This document shows positions 39,176-47,823 of a stretch of DNA of 64,000 nucleotides, piece by piece. The position numbers were made by a program, and so were the translations under genes. Origin of the DNA: Propionibacteriales bacterium (GTDB lineage Bacteria; Actinomycetota; Actinomycetes; Propionibacteriales; Nocardioidaceae); assembly GCA_026392465.1 (NCBI GenBank), contig JAPLCA010000030.1, positions 62,001 to 126,000 on the forward strand, read 5' to 3'. The notes beneath the pieces were generated by a model, which saw nothing but the letters and a program-made list of their open reading frames with translations, was not told the origin of the DNA and did not search any database. Positions within the stretch are counted from its first letter, which is position 1, and every line of letters starts with the position of its first letter.

Positions 39176-39223
39176 CCTGCGAGCCTAGACCTCCGGCGTG
39201 GACCTGCGGTCTAGGGTGCTGGC

Positions 39224-40193
39224 ATGCAGGAGCGTCAGGTCGGTCACTCGGGGCTGCGGGTCTCGCGGCTCGGCCTCGGCACGATGACCTTCGGCTCCCA
39301 GGTCGACGAGGTCGAGGCCGAGGAGCAGCTCGACGCCTTCCTCGACGCCGGCGGCACCCTCCTCGACACCGCGCCCGTCTACGGCGAGGGTCGGGCCGAG
39401 GCGCTGGTCGGCGACCTGGTCGCCAAGCGCGGCGTCAGGGACCAGGTCGTCCTGGCCGGGAAGGGCGTGGTCGGGTTCCGTCGGGGCCACGCCGTCACGG
39501 ACGCCTCGCGCGGTCACCTGCTCGCCCAGCTCGACGCGTCGCTGCGCGCGCTGCGCACCGACCACCTCGACCTGTGGCAGCTCCACGCCTGGGACCGGCT
39601 GACGCCGTGGGAGGAGACGCTCTCCGCCCTGGAGCACGCCGTGACGAGCGGTCGCGTCCGCTACGTCGGCCTGTCCAACTTCGCCGGCTGGCAGGTCGGG
39701 CTGGCCGCGGCGACCGCGGCGCGCGCCCTCGGGCCGCTCCTCGTCGCCCACCAGGTCGAGTACTCGCTGCTCAACCGCACCGTCGAGGAGGAGCTCGTCC
39801 CGGCCGCCGAGCACCTGGGGCTGGGGCACCTCGCGTGGTCACCGCTGGCCCGCGGCGTGCTGACCGGGAAGTACCGCACCGGCACCCCGGCGGACTCACG
39901 AGCCGCCTCGAACCAGTGGAGCGGCTTCGTCGCCCCCTACCTCGGCCCCGACCAGGCGCCCGTCGTGGACGCCGTCGTGCGGGCTGCGGAGGGTCTCGAC
40001 GCCGCACCGGCGCACGTCGCCCTCGCCTGGGTCCGCGACCGACCGGCCCACCGTGGCCTCCACGCTGGTCGGCGCCCGCACCACCGCACAGCTGCGCACC
40101 GCTCTGGGCTCGGACGCCCTGGAGCTGCCGACGGAGATCATCGCGGCGCTGGACGACGTGTCCGCACCCCACGCCTGGGAGGACGAGAGGTGA
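39224..40193 (+). pseudogene. Aldo/keto reductase with a single-base frameshift near the C-terminus
   Basis: The TIM-barrel aldo-keto reductase reads intact from the ATG at 39224 (MQERQVGHSGLRVSRLGLGT) through D and Y in LLDTAPVYGEGRAE, K in LAGKGVVG, H in LWQLHAWDR and YVGLSNFAGWQ to VALAWVRDRPA. At the CCC run 40047-40049 one extra C shifts the frame. Removing it gives the expected cofactor-binding end VASTLVGARTTAQLRTALGS and a stop at 40191-40193, just before the next gene. As written, the frame runs on into DUF5703 and ends at 40393. The shift could be a real disruption, a slippage site or a sequencing error. Confidence 0.85.
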
Positions 40194-40195
40194 GC

Positions 40196-40393
40196 ATGCG
40201 ACGAGGCGCCGTGGAGTACGAGTTCTGGGACTTCTCGATCCCGCGCACGCAGTCGCGCAACGCCGTCTGCCGGCTCCTCACCGACGCGGCGGAGTTCCAG
40301 GGCTGGGAGATCGACCGGCTCCGCAAGGACCGATCGGGCCACCGCACCGTGCGGCTGCGACGAAAGATCATCCGCGTCCGCGCGACGCTCTAG
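40196..40393 (+). CDS. DUF5703 family protein
   Basis: 65 residues. The sequence opens MRRGAVEYEFWDFSIPRTQS and continues with LLTDAAEFQGWEIDRLRKD, ending RKIIRVRATL. The VEYEF start, an ARRLLTxxAExxxWEL-like middle and a basic RRKxxRV end are the pattern of this short actinobacterial family of unknown function. ATG at 40196, 2 bases after the corrected stop of the aldo-keto reductase; a GTG at 40190 would overlap that stop. A perfect 16-bp palindrome (40403-40418, CGCCGGGATCCCGGCG) lies between its stop and the convergent M20 peptidase. Confidence 0.85.
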   Translation: MRRGAVEYEFWDFSIPRTQSRNAVCRLLTDAAEFQGWEIDRLRKDRSGHRTVRLRRKIIRVRATL

Positions 40394-40419
40394 ACGATCT
40401 TTCGCCGGGATCCCGGCGC

Positions 40420-41730
40420 TCAGGCGAGGTCGAGGAACCGGTCGAAGACCCGTGCGCCGAACTCCAGGGCGTCGACCGGGACGCGCTCGTCGACCCCGTG
40501 GAACAGGGCGGTGAAGTCGAGGTCGCCGGGCAGCCGCAGCGGCGTGAAGCCGTACGACGTGATGCCGAGCTTGTCCCACGCCTTGGCGTCCGTGCCGCCG
40601 GACATCAGGTACGGGGCGACGTGCGCGTCGGGGTCCTCGGCGTGCAGCGCCACGGTCATCGCGTCGACGAGGTCGCCCCGGAACGGGTACTCGAGCGCGC
40701 GGTCGACGATGTACGGCTCGACGTCGACGCGGTCGCCGACGAGCTCCTGCACGGCGGGCAGGAAGGAGTCGGTGTGCCCCGGCAGGTAGCGGCCGTCGAC
40801 GTAGGCGACGGCCTCCCCGGGCACGACGTTGTGCTTGTAGCCGGCCTCGAGCATCGTCGCGTTCGTGGAGTTGCGCAGACCGGCACCGAGCATGCGGATC
40901 GCCGGGCCGACGTGCTCAAGGAGCGCGTCGGGATCCTGTGCGTCGTCACCGGTGAGCTCGGCGATCTTGGCCAGGAGGAGCTGCATCGACGGCCCCGGCG
41001 TCGCCGGCCAGGCGTGCTCGCCGATGGCCACCAGGGCCTGCGCCAGGTGCGTGATCGCGTTGTCGCTCTGACGCATGGAGCCGTGCCCCGCCGTACCGCG
41101 CGCCCGTAGCCGCATCCAGCTGATGCCCTTCTCGCCGGACTCGATCAGGTACAGCCGCTGTCCCCCGACCTCGAGCGAGAAGCCGCCGACCTCGCCGATC
41201 GCCTCGGTGCACCCCTCGAACAGGTCGGGGCGGTGCTCGACGAGCCAGTGGGCGCCCTCGCGTCCGCCGGCCTCCTCGTCGGAGGTGAACACGAGCGTGA
41301 CGGGGCGCTCCGGCACGGCGCCGACGCGCTGACGCGCGCGCACGACCGACAGCAGCATGGCGTCGAAGTCCTTCATGTCGACCGCGCCGCGACCCCACAG
41401 GTAGCCGTCCTCGACCTCACCGGCGAAGGGGTCGACCGTCCAGTCGTCGGCCTGCGCCGGGACGACGTCGAGGTGACCGTGCACGAGGAGGCCGTCGCGG
41501 CTGGAGGTCTGGTCGCCCCAGCGGGCCACGACGCTCGCCCGGCCGGGTGCGGCCTCGACGATCTCGGACTCGATGCCGACCTCGGCCAGGAGCACGGCGA
41601 CGTGCTCGGCCGCCTTGCGCTCCCCCGGTCCCTTGCCGTCGCCGTAGTTGGAGGTGTCGAGCCGGATCAGGTCACGGCAGATCTCCAGGGCCTCGGCCTC
41701 GGCGGTGTACGACTGCTCGCTGGTCCCCAT
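40420..41730 (-). CDS. M20 family metallopeptidase
   Basis: 436-residue dizinc amidohydrolase/peptidase (dipeptidase-acylase class). Metal and catalytic residues: H and D in LLVHGHLDVVPA, D in LWGRGAVDMKDFDAML, EE in VFTSDEEAGGREGAHW, and a late His in the C-terminal region (TALFHGVDERV). The dimerisation domain is about 190-315 (GTAGHGSMRQSDNAITH). The substrate is probably an N-acyl amino acid or small peptide. Rv2141c, downstream of uppP in mycobacteria, is a similar M20 protein. ATG start at 41728-41730. It converges on DUF5703. Confidence 0.9.
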   Translation of the reverse strand: MGTSEQSYTAEAEALEICRDLIRLDTSNYGDGKGPGERKAAEHVAVLLAEVGIESEIVEAAPGRASVVARWGDQTSSRDGLLVHGHLDVVPAQADDWTVDPFAGEVEDGYLWGRGAVDMKDFDAMLLSVVRARQRVGAVPERPVTLVFTSDEEAGGREGAHWLVEHRPDLFEGCTEAIGEVGGFSLEVGGQRLYLIESGEKGISWMRLRARGTAGHGSMRQSDNAITHLAQALVAIGEHAWPATPGPSMQLLLAKIAELTGDDAQDPDALLEHVGPAIRMLGAGLRNSTNATMLEAGYKHNVVPGEAVAYVDGRYLPGHTDSFLPAVQELVGDRVDVEPYIVDRALEYPFRGDLVDAMTVALHAEDPDAHVAPYLMSGGTDAKAWDKLGITSYGFTPLRLPGDLDFTALFHGVDERVPVDALEFGARVFDRFLDLA

Positions 41731-41739
41731 GCGGGCAGT

Positions 41740-42138
41740 CTAGGTGCGCAGCAGGTGGTCGACCACGCGGCCGAACAGCCGCCGGCCCGCAGCCTCCTCC
41801 AGACGCGCTGCGAAGCGCGGGACGCCCACCGTGTGCGCGACCTCGCGCCACACCACGCGCGAGCCGTGCGGCGTGGGGTGCACGTGTACCTCGGCCCAGC
41901 CCTTCACGACCCGACCGCGCTTCTCGATGCGGCACGAGCGGGGCGGGTCCCAGGCGACGACGTCCATGACGTCGTCGAAGCCGACCGGGCCGAGCGCGGT
42001 GCGTGCCACGAAGCCGGTCTTCGTCCGACGGATCCGCGTCAGGGGCACGGCCTCTCCGTGCCGCTCCCAGTCGGTGAGCCTGGCGAAGACCTCGGTGGGC
42101 TCCATCGGCACCTCGCGGACGACCTCGAAAGCTCCCAC
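41740..42138 (-). CDS. SRPBCC (polyketide cyclase/lipid-binding START-like) family protein
   Basis: 132 residues from the GTG at 42136-42138. It begins VGAFEVVREVPMEPTEVFAR and continues LTDWERHGEAVPLTRIRRTK, VGFDDVMDVVAWDPPRSCRI and GRVVKGWAEVHVHPTPHGSR, ending in a long helix. This is the helix-grip fold used to bind hydrophobic ligands, with no defined role here. It is divergent from the MoxR gene with 36 bases between starts; similar proteins often neighbour CoxG/MoxR/CoxE genes, which may be meaningful. It lies just upstream of the M20 gene on the same strand. Confidence 0.8.
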   Translation of the reverse strand: MGAFEVVREVPMEPTEVFARLTDWERHGEAVPLTRIRRTKTGFVARTALGPVGFDDVMDVVAWDPPRSCRIEKRGRVVKGWAEVHVHPTPHGSRVVWREVAHTVGVPRFAARLEEAAGRRLFGRVVDHLLRT

Positions 42139-42174
42139 GGCACGATGGTAGGCACGATCGCCGGAAGGGGCACG

Positions 42175-43050
42175 ATGGCCACGACCAACTTCAGCTCGGT
42201 GCAGGACGTCAAGGAACGCCTGGCGGAGCAGGGCTACCTCGCGTCCGACGCGATCGCCACCACCGTCTACCTGGCCTCGGTGCTCGGCAAGCCGCTGCTC
42301 GTCGAGGGTCCCGCCGGGACCGGCAAGACGGACCTCGCCCGCGCCGTCGCGGCGTCGCAGGACGCCGAGCTGGTGCGGCTCCAGTGCTACGAGGGCGTGG
42401 ACGAGGCGCGGGCGCTCTACGAGTGGAACCACGCCAAGCAGCTGCTGCGCATCACGGCCGGGCGCGACGAGTCGTGGGACGAGGCCCGCACCGACGTCTT
42501 CAGCGAGGAGTTCCTGCTCCCCCGTCCCCTCCTCACGGCCATCCGTCGGACGGGGCCCACCGTGCTGCTCGTCGACGAGACCGACAAGGCCGACGTCGAG
42601 ATCGAGGGTCTGCTGCTCGAGGTGCTCGGCGACTTCCAGGTGACGGTCCCGGAGCTCGGGACGATCCGTGCCACCCGGCGGCCGTTCGTCGTGCTCACGT
42701 CGAACGCCACGCGTGAGCTGTCCGAGGCGCTGCGTCGGCGCTGCCTGTTTCTGCACCTCGACTTCCCCGACCCCGAGCTGGAGCGACGCATCGTGGAGCT
42801 CAAGGCGCCGGGCCTCGACGACGCGGTCTCGGCGTCGCTGGTGCGCGTCGTGAACGCGCTGCGCGCGATGCCCCTGCGCAAGACGCCCTCGGTCTCGGAG
42901 ACCATCGACTGGGCGCAGACGCTGCTCGCCCTCGGCGGCAGGCTCGACGACGACGCCGTGCAGCAGACGCTGGGCGTCGTGCTGAAGCACCACGAGGACA
43001 TCACGAAGGCCCGCGAGACGCTCGACGTCGGCGCCGCGCTCGAGGTCTGA
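42175..43050 (+). CDS. MoxR-type AAA+ ATPase
   Basis: 291 residues. MoxR-family chaperone ATPase: Walker A EGPAGTGKTDLARA (about 44-57), Walker B with VLLVDETDKADVEIEGLLLE, sensor 1 VVLTSNATRELSEALRRRCL, and the arginine finger in that segment. It is closest to CoxD/YehL-type members, which work with a VWA protein to mature metalloenzymes or remodel complexes. ATG at 42175 with GAAGGGG upstream; the frame is open upstream but antisense to the SRPBCC and M20 genes. The CoxE-type gene follows after 8 bases, so they are an operon. Confidence 0.9.
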   Translation: MATTNFSSVQDVKERLAEQGYLASDAIATTVYLASVLGKPLLVEGPAGTGKTDLARAVAASQDAELVRLQCYEGVDEARALYEWNHAKQLLRITAGRDESWDEARTDVFSEEFLLPRPLLTAIRRTGPTVLLVDETDKADVEIEGLLLEVLGDFQVTVPELGTIRATRRPFVVLTSNATRELSEALRRRCLFLHLDFPDPELERRIVELKAPGLDDAVSASLVRVVNALRAMPLRKTPSVSETIDWAQTLLALGGRLDDDAVQQTLGVVLKHHEDITKARETLDVGAALEV

Positions 43051-43058
43051 GCGGCTCC

Positions 43059-44549
43059 GTGGACGACGACAGCGGGCAGGCTGCGGCCGGCGAGGACCTC
43101 GCCGGCCGGCTCGTCGCGTTCGCGACCGCCCTGCGCTCCAAAGGGATGCGCGTGGGCACCAGCGAGGTCGTCGACGCGGGACAGGTGGCGACCGTGCTCG
43201 GCCTCGAGGACCGGACCCTCCTGCGCGAGGGCCTGGCCGCAGCGCTGGTGCGCCGCGGTGGTCAGCGGGAGGTCTTCGACATGACCTTCGACCTGTTCTT
43301 CCCCTCCGGCGTCGGCGCCTCGGCGAGCGTCGCCGAGCACGACGGGCCCCTCGACACCGAGGACCTGCGCGACCTGCTGGTCATGGCACTCGCGGACGGC
43401 GACCTGCGCACGCTCGAGCAGATCGCCGAGCTGGCGGTCGACGCCCTGGGCACGGTGGGGACGCCCGGCACCGGCAGCACGGGCTGGTCGGCGTTCCAGA
43501 CCCTCGACCGGATGGCACCGCAGACGGCGATCGCCGGCGCCCTCGCGCTGCGAGGAGCCGGGGGTGACGGGGCGGCGGGCCAGGGCCGCGGCGGGTCGGG
43601 GTCGGGTCGAGCACCCGGCGGGGGGCGGAGTGCCGCCGCACCAGCAGTCGGCGGAGCCGGAGACGGAGATGCCGACACCCCCTTCACGGACCGTCTCGAG
43701 CGGGACGAGATCCGTCGGCTCGTGGAGGCCTTCCGCCAGATGGTGGCGTCCGAGGCACGGCGGCGGACGGCGGAGTCGCGCGGACGCGACGTGATCCTGC
43801 GCCACGCGGTGCGGAGCACGAACGAGCACGTCGACTTCCTGAGCGCGAACCGTCAGCAGCTCGAGGAGCTGCGGGTGGCGGTCGGACCTCTCTCGCGACG
43901 GCTCGCGACCCGGCTGTCGGCACGGCGACGCGCCTCGCAGCGCGGTCGGATCGACGTGCGCCGGACCATGCGCAGGGCATTGTCGACCGGCGGCGTCCCG
44001 ATCGTGCCCGTCCACGCCCGCCCCCACCCCGGCCGGCCCGAGCTGGTGCTGCTGTGCGACGTGTCGGGGTCGGTCGCGGGCTTCTCGGCGTTCACGATGC
44101 TGCTCGTCCGTGCACTCAGCGACCAGTTCAGCAAGGTGCGCGTGTTCGCCTTCGTCAACGCCACCGCGGAGGTGACCGACATCGTCAAGGACGGTGGCGA
44201 CCTGGCGGAGCGCATCGCGGCCGAGGCGCGCGTGACGTCCTGGCACACCTCGAGCGACTACGGCGAGGCCTTCGCGGACTTCGCGGAGCACCACCTCGAC
44301 GCCGTGGGGCCCCGGACGAGCGTGCTGGTGCTAGGCGACGCCCGGAACAACAACCAGCCTCTCGGCCTGCCCGCGCTGGCGGCGGTGGCGGACCGCGCAC
44401 GTCGCACGTTCTGGCTCAACCCCGAGCACCCGACCCGGTGGGGCCTCGGCGACTCCGTCGCGCCGGAGTACGCGCAGGTGGTGCCGATGCACGCGTGCAG
44501 CACCATCGCCCAGCTCGAGGCCTTCGTCGGCCGTCTGCTGCCCACCTGA
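43059..44549 (+). CDS. CoxE-like VWA domain-containing protein
   Basis: 496 residues. An N-terminal helical CoxE domain (about 15-95: LVAFATALRSKGMRVGTSEV, REVFDMTFDLFF) precedes a Gly-rich disordered linker (about 165-205) and a C-terminal von Willebrand A domain starting near 320. The MIDAS Asp-x-Ser-x-Ser motif is in VLLCDVSGSVAGFSAF, with a further Asp in VLVLGDARNNN. Such proteins partner with MoxR ATPases. GTG start at 43059. The target complex of this MoxR-VWA pair is not encoded nearby. Confidence 0.88.
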   Translation: MDDDSGQAAAGEDLAGRLVAFATALRSKGMRVGTSEVVDAGQVATVLGLEDRTLLREGLAAALVRRGGQREVFDMTFDLFFPSGVGASASVAEHDGPLDTEDLRDLLVMALADGDLRTLEQIAELAVDALGTVGTPGTGSTGWSAFQTLDRMAPQTAIAGALALRGAGGDGAAGQGRGGSGSGRAPGGGRSAAAPAVGGAGDGDADTPFTDRLERDEIRRLVEAFRQMVASEARRRTAESRGRDVILRHAVRSTNEHVDFLSANRQQLEELRVAVGPLSRRLATRLSARRRASQRGRIDVRRTMRRALSTGGVPIVPVHARPHPGRPELVLLCDVSGSVAGFSAFTMLLVRALSDQFSKVRVFAFVNATAEVTDIVKDGGDLAERIAAEARVTSWHTSSDYGEAFADFAEHHLDAVGPRTSVLVLGDARNNNQPLGLPALAAVADRARRTFWLNPEHPTRWGLGDSVAPEYAQVVPMHACSTIAQLEAFVGRLLPT

Positions 44550-44620
44550 CCGCCGGTCCCGGAGAGGTCCTGCCGCGATCCCGGTCCGGGCCAGGACGTT
44601 GTCCCAAAGATTCTCAATTT

Positions 44621-44640
44621 AAATCAGGACCAAAGTCCCA
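44621..44640. promoter_or_regulatory. DosR/DevR-like palindromic operator upstream of GH16-GGDEF
   Basis: In the 178-base leader before the GH16 gene, 44601-44640 is unusually AT-rich (CTCAATTTAAATCAGG). It contains GGACCAAAGTCC (44627-44638), followed by CAAC. This agrees with about 15 of 20 positions of the DosR/DevR box TTSGGGACTWWAGTCCCSAA. A half-site-like GTCCCAAAG lies 26 bases upstream (44601-44609). The site is about 90 bases before the ATG. Binding by a NarL-type response regulator is an inference; no such regulator is encoded in the window. Confidence 0.4.
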
Positions 44641-44727
44641 ACCTGTGGTTGAGTTCGTCCCACGAGCAGCATCGCGGACGGGAGACCGCGTGCTGTGCCA
44701 GGGAGAAGCACACCGAGGTGGCACGTC

Positions 44728-46719
44728 ATGGGAGAACGCACCATCGCCCCGGGGAGGTGGGTGCCGCGCATCGGCATCCACCTCCTGTCCGGGGTCCTCG
44801 TGGTCGGCGCGATGGCCGCTCCGGCCTCGGCCGCCGTCGCCGGCGGAGCCACGCGCTCCCTCGACCCGGGCCCGGCCACGACCACGACGTCCTCGGCCAC
44901 GACGTCCCCCACGACGGCGCAGGTCCTGCGCAACCACGACTTCGCCGCGGGCCGGGCGTCCTGGCACCCCGGCGACCGTGCACGCCTCGCGGTCCAACAG
45001 CGCTCGTCCCGTCGTGCACTCGTCGTCAAGAACCACTCTCCCCGCACCCGTGACGTCGCGGCGCAGAGCAGCTCCAGCCTGCTGGCCTTCCCCGCGGGCA
45101 CCCGGGTCACGGTCACCGCGCCGATGGCGTCCGGCCTGCGCGGTGGACGCCTGGCCCTGCGGGTCACGGAGCGACGCACGTCGGGGGCGACGCGCATCGT
45201 GACCGGACGCGCCGTGCCCGGCAGCTGGACGTACCGCACCGTCTCCACCGCCCTGACCATCGCGCACGAGGGCAGCCGGATCGCCGTCCGCCCCGTGCAC
45301 ACCCGTACCCGCGGGCACGCCCGGTTCTTCGTCCGCCCCGTGCGGGTCACGGCCGTCCTGCCCCCGGGGCGTGCCGGGGAGTGGGTGCCGAACAGCACGT
45401 GCCGCTCCGGTGGGCTGGGCTGGACGACCTCGCTGAACGCCCAGGTCTCGGGGGTCGACGCCCCCGACCGGGTCTGCCAGCTCCGCGCCACCGCGGGTGG
45501 AGCCGTGACGGCCACGTCGCGCCTCTCCGGTGACCGGCTCGAGGCCGGGTCGCTCGTGCACGTCGCCGGCCAGGTGTCGACGGTGGGCGGCGCCAGACCT
45601 GTCCGGCTGACCCTCCAGGAGGTCGCCCGCGACGGCAGCGTCGTCCAGTCGTTCAGCGGCTCCCGCGACGCCGTCGACGACTGGGCCTGGCTCGGTGCGC
45701 AGCTGCGCACCGAGCAGGCCGGCAGCCGCATCCGGGTCGTCTACCGCGGTGAGGACCTGCCACGCGGCGCCGCCGTGCGGTTCCGTGGTGCGACCGTGAC
45801 CGTCACGGCACCGGCGACCCCCACCCCCGAGCCGAGCCCGTCGGAGCCGACGCCGGAGCCTCCGACCCCCACCCCCACGGCGAGCCCGACTCCGACGCCG
45901 GAGCCGACGCCGCCCGGGAGCACCACCCGGACCTGCGACGACCTCAACTCACCGCAGCGCCGCACGCTGAGCTTCGCCGACGAGTTCGACGGGACGAGCC
46001 TCGACACCACCAAGTGGCGGGTGCGCGACCGGACGCACCTCTCCTTCGACGCGGCGTACGTGACGAAGGACGCGGTCGACGTGTCCGACGGGACGCTCAC
46101 CATCGAGGGCCGCCGTCGCTCGACGCCAGCCACGGTCTCCAGCGGCGTCCGCCAACGGTGGTACGACACCGGCTACCTCGACACCGTCGGCACGTTCTCC
46201 CAGAAGTACGGCCGCTGGGAGATGCGGGCCAAGCTGCCGACGTCGCGCGCGATGACCCGGGGCGTCTGGCCGGCCTTCTGGCTGCGCGGTGACCGCACCA
46301 ACGGCGAGATCGACGTCATGGAGGCGTACGGCGGCGAGTCGACGCAGCGCTGGAACCCGGCCGGCTCCTACACGACGACGCTGTGGGAGGACACGAACCT
46401 CGGCAAGAAGCGCGGCGAGTGGTACGCCTGGGCGCACCAGAACTGGGCCACGCGGACGCCCGGCGTGTACGAGGGCTTCCACACGTACGGCTTCAACTGG
46501 ACGCCGGACTGCATGCAGTTCACGTACGACGACCAGGTGCTGTCGACGATCCCGATGGACGACGTGCCGTGGGCGCGCACCGCGTTCGACAGCCCGTTCA
46601 ACATCCGGCTGAACATGCAGGTGGGCTCGTCCTACTGGGGCATGCCCGACCAGCAGCACACCAAGGACGCCTTCGACTACGTCGTCGACAGCGTCAAGGT
46701 CTATCGCGTGAACCCGTGA
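44728..46719 (+). CDS. Secreted GH16 family beta-glucanase with N-terminal beta-sandwich domains
   Basis: 663 residues. The signal peptide (hydrophobic IHLLSGVLVVGAMAAPASA) ends near residue 35. Residues of about 60-355 form one or two carbohydrate-binding-like beta-sandwich modules of unknown specificity. A Pro/Thr/Glu linker covers about 361-401. The catalytic GH16 domain (about 402-663) starts LSFADEFDGTSLDTTKWRVR and has nucleophile and acid glutamates in NGEIDVMEAYGG (about 526-532). The family hydrolyses beta-1,3 or beta-1,4 glucans; the exact substrate is not predictable. The ATG at 44728 begins the signal peptide, and the earlier in-frame GTG at 44695 adds nothing recognisable. The stop overlaps the GGDEF gene. 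Confidence 0.87.
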   Translation: MGERTIAPGRWVPRIGIHLLSGVLVVGAMAAPASAAVAGGATRSLDPGPATTTTSSATTSPTTAQVLRNHDFAAGRASWHPGDRARLAVQQRSSRRALVVKNHSPRTRDVAAQSSSSLLAFPAGTRVTVTAPMASGLRGGRLALRVTERRTSGATRIVTGRAVPGSWTYRTVSTALTIAHEGSRIAVRPVHTRTRGHARFFVRPVRVTAVLPPGRAGEWVPNSTCRSGGLGWTTSLNAQVSGVDAPDRVCQLRATAGGAVTATSRLSGDRLEAGSLVHVAGQVSTVGGARPVRLTLQEVARDGSVVQSFSGSRDAVDDWAWLGAQLRTEQAGSRIRVVYRGEDLPRGAAVRFRGATVTVTAPATPTPEPSPSEPTPEPPTPTPTASPTPTPEPTPPGSTTRTCDDLNSPQRRTLSFADEFDGTSLDTTKWRVRDRTHLSFDAAYVTKDAVDVSDGTLTIEGRRRSTPATVSSGVRQRWYDTGYLDTVGTFSQKYGRWEMRAKLPTSRAMTRGVWPAFWLRGDRTNGEIDVMEAYGGESTQRWNPAGSYTTTLWEDTNLGKKRGEWYAWAHQNWATRTPGVYEGFHTYGFNWTPDCMQFTYDDQVLSTIPMDDVPWARTAFDSPFNIRLNMQVGSSYWGMPDQQHTKDAFDYVVDSVKVYRVNP

Positions 46720-47786
46720 GGACGCGCGACGGACGATCGGGGACAGCAGCACGAGGACCAGCGGAGCGACCGCCCTGGCGGCGGCCCGGCGCGTGGGACC
46801 TGCGGGTGTGGCACGTGTGCGGCGCGGTCGCCGTGTTCGTCGAGTCGTTGGTGCTCGCGGTGACGGCGGCGACGAGCTCGCCGCCCGGGACCGCGACACC
46901 CGTGGTACTGCTGGCGGCGCCGCCCCTTGCCGCGCTGGCACTGATGGTCGGCCTGCGGTTCGGGTGCTGGCGACGTCGGTCGACGCTCCTGGTGTGGCCC
47001 GCGGCCGTGTGCGTCGTGTACGGACTGGTCGGCGTCGACGCACCGGAGGCTGCCCGTCTGGTGCCGGGACTGGTCAGCATGGCCTTCGTGTTCGCCGGGC
47101 TGACGCAGCCGCCGTGGCGCTCGCTGTGGCTGCTGGGGCCGGCCGTGCCCGCGTTCGTCGTCGCGTGGGGCGGGTTCGAGGGGCCCGTGCTGCAACGGAC
47201 CACCGCGACGGCCGTCATGTGGGTGATCGTCTCGGAGCTGCCGGCCCGGTTGATCACGCACCTGAACGAGCAGCGGGTGGAGCTGGAACGTCTGGCGCGG
47301 ACCGATCCGCTCACCGGTGTGCTCAACCGGCGCGACCTCGCCTGTCGGCTGGACGCGTCGTCGGGTCGCTCCACGCTGGCCGTGATCGACGTCGACGGGT
47401 TCAAGCGGTTCAACGACACCCACGGCCACGTCGCCGGCGACGACCTCCTGCGCAGGCTGGGCGCGCTGCTGGCCTGCAGCGTCCACGGCTCGGGCGACGT
47501 CTTCCGCACGGGCGGTGACGAGTTCGTGCTGGTCCTCGACGAGGACGAGGCGTCCGCGCGACGCCGGCTCGAGGAGCTGCGCCGCTGGTGGGCGGCCACG
47601 GAGCAGGTGACGCTGAGCATGGGCGTCGCGCCCGGCGGCCCGGACGGCCTGCGGCACGCCGACCTCGACATGTACGGCGACAAGCGTCTGCGCCGGGCGG
47701 CCGAGCAGGTCACGGAGTCGCCGCCGGAGAGCCCGCACGGCCGGACGACGGTCGACCCGTCCGAGGCTGAGGGCTCGCCCAGCTGA
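46716..47786 (+). CDS. Membrane-anchored GGDEF-domain protein (putative diguanylate cyclase)
   Basis: 356 residues from the GTG at 46716, whose GTGA overlaps the GH16 stop. About six membrane helices (about 30-185, AVAVFVESLVLAVTAATSSP onward) precede a GGDEF domain: RTDPLTGVLNRRDLACRLD, AVIDVDGFKRFNDTHGHVAG with metal-binding Asp, and the active-site loop FRTGGDEFVLVLDED. It should make c-di-GMP from two GTP. The usual RxxD inhibitory site before the loop is not present (HGSGD instead), so product inhibition may be weak. Operon position suggests that the exported glucanase and a c-di-GMP signal are made together. Confidence 0.88.
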   Translation: MRTRDGRSGTAARGPAERPPWRRPGAWDLRVWHVCGAVAVFVESLVLAVTAATSSPPGTATPVVLLAAPPLAALALMVGLRFGCWRRRSTLLVWPAAVCVVYGLVGVDAPEAARLVPGLVSMAFVFAGLTQPPWRSLWLLGPAVPAFVVAWGGFEGPVLQRTTATAVMWVIVSELPARLITHLNEQRVELERLARTDPLTGVLNRRDLACRLDASSGRSTLAVIDVDGFKRFNDTHGHVAGDDLLRRLGALLACSVHGSGDVFRTGGDEFVLVLDEDEASARRRLEELRRWWAATEQVTLSMGVAPGGPDGLRHADLDMYGDKRLRRAAEQVTESPPESPHGRTTVDPSEAEGSPS

Positions 47787-47823
47787 CAGGGCTGCTCTTC
47801 GCCATCGCGGCGCTGGGCCGAGG

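Noticed and set aside
41740-42993. 417-residue minus-strand protein covering the MoxR and SRPBCC genes
   Set aside because: Only the last 132 residues (from the GTG at 42138) show a fold; the rest is antisense to moxR.
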